Shown here in pieces: positions 6,254 to 6,741 of a stretch of 6,741 nt of DNA. Each line of letters begins with the position of its first letter. Within the stretch, counting starts at the first letter, position 1. The notes under the pieces are model-generated. The model was not told the origin of the DNA and made no database searches. It was given only the letters and a program-made list of their open reading frames with translations. The DNA is from an uncultured Prosthecobacter sp. (GTDB lineage: Bacteria > Verrucomicrobiota > Verrucomicrobiia > Verrucomicrobiales > Verrucomicrobiaceae). Both the position numbers and the translations under genes were made by a program. The DNA lies in assembly GCA_937941745.1 (NCBI GenBank), contig CALDGV010000516.1:1-6741 (forward strand), written 5' to 3'.

Positions 6254-6741
6254 TCAAGGAGGAGGGGTGGCCCCGGGCATGAACTTGATGTCATCGAGGA
6301 GGATGGCGGAGTCATAGATGCTGTCACCAACATCGGTGCAGCTGAACTTCAGCACCAGAGTTTTCCCTGCATAGGTGTTGAGGTTCAGCAGGGAGGTCCG
6401 CCATCCGGTCTTGTAAACACCTCCCCGGTCAAAGCCCACATCTGCCGGACTGACACCTCCCGCCAGGCTGTCCACAGTTTCGCCGAACAGAGGTGTAAAG
6501 GCCCCGACGGCTCCTGTGGTTGGGTCAACGACAGCGACACTGACGGAGAGGGCATCCTGATAGACGCTCCCGACATACTCCAGCCACTCCTCGGAATACA
6601 TGTTCCAGCGGAAGCTCAGCACCCCGCCTTTGTCAGGCACGCACATGCGCTGCTGGATGCTTCCGGAACTGGTCGTGTAACCCAGTCCTGTGGAGATGAT
6701 GCCCATGAACTTGCCTTCCGTAGGATTCGTTGCACCCAGGC
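6254..6741 (-). CDS. C-terminal part of a secreted beta-sandwich domain protein (5' end missing)
   Basis: The frame is open to the right edge, giving 162 codons' worth of the C-terminal end; an internal ATG at 6706 is not a likely start because in-frame coding continues upstream (LGATNPTEGKF precedes it). Visible features are GIISTGLGYTTSSGSI, then alternating beta strands (LSFRWNMYSEEW, EYVGSVYQDALSVSV), a TGWRTSLLNLNTYAGKTLVLKF segment split across 6350-6420, and ILLDDIKF near the end. The pattern of EYVGS-x-Y-x-D followed by a late strand with LDDI is typical of beta-sandwich domains of the choice-of-anchor kind in exported proteins of environmental bacteria; the exact family is not certain. 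The protein ends in PGATPPP, with no PEP-CTERM or membrane anchor. Its N-terminal part, and so its main role, lie outside the window. The 145-aa protein gene follows on the same strand. Confidence 0.72.
   Translation of the reverse strand, partial: LGATNPTEGKFMGIISTGLGYTTSSGSIQQRMCVPDKGGVLSFRWNMYSEEWLEYVGSVYQDALSVSVAVVDPTTGAVGAFTPLFGETVDSLAGGVSPADVGFDRGGVYKTGWRTSLLNLNTYAGKTLVLKFSCTDVGDSIYDSAILLDDIKFMPGATPPP

Noticed and set aside
1..6741. Search for CRISPR arrays, tRNA or rRNA genes, transposases, phage genes and defence systems
   Set aside because: No evenly spaced direct repeats, no RNA gene signatures and no proteins of those kinds were seen.

Overview
The window is wall-to-wall coding DNA, moderately GC-rich, with five genes whose products all look exported (the amino-terminal ends of the two edge genes are not visible). 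The mix suggests a member of the Planctomycetota-Verrucomicrobiota-Chlamydiota group. That mix is a very large LamG-containing surface protein, an FAD-dependent oxidoreductase with a golvesin/Xly-type carbohydrate-binding tail, a DUF4886 SGNH-like protein, and starts without clear Shine-Dalgarno sequences. A Verrucomicrobiota such as a Prosthecobacter relative is my best guess. This is inferred from family content; no marker gene is present.

Left part (1-2618, + strand): the carboxy-terminal 870 or so residues of a giant secreted beta-rich protein, open at the left edge. A LamG-like jelly-roll domain sits inside a series of degenerate repeats that carry a shared G-x-[IV]-x3-G signature.

Middle and right part (2630-6741, - strand): four genes in a row, read right to left. 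They are the end of a secreted beta-sandwich protein (cut by the right edge), a small unrecognised exported protein (145 aa), a DUF4886 SGNH-hydrolase-like protein (302 aa), and an exported FAD-dependent oxidoreductase (680 aa). The last two are 37 bp apart and probably form one transcript. The oxidoreductase converges tail to tail on the LamG gene with only 11 bp between stop codons.

The non-coding DNA is small but structured. A 34-nt hairpin lies between the two rightmost genes and pairs better in the RNA made from the - strand. The 122-bp gap upstream of the DUF4886 gene is packed with four consecutive inverted repeats. There are no RNA genes, CRISPR arrays or insertion sequences.

A reasonable reading is a cell-surface or periplasmic locus concerned with polysaccharide or other extracellular material: a likely esterase-type hydrolase, a flavoenzyme with a carbohydrate-binding tail, and surface beta-sandwich proteins. 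The substrate cannot be told from the sequence. I see no convincing defence, mobile or biosynthetic system here. The most unusual items are the interrupted repeat architecture of the LamG protein and the structured intergenic DNA.
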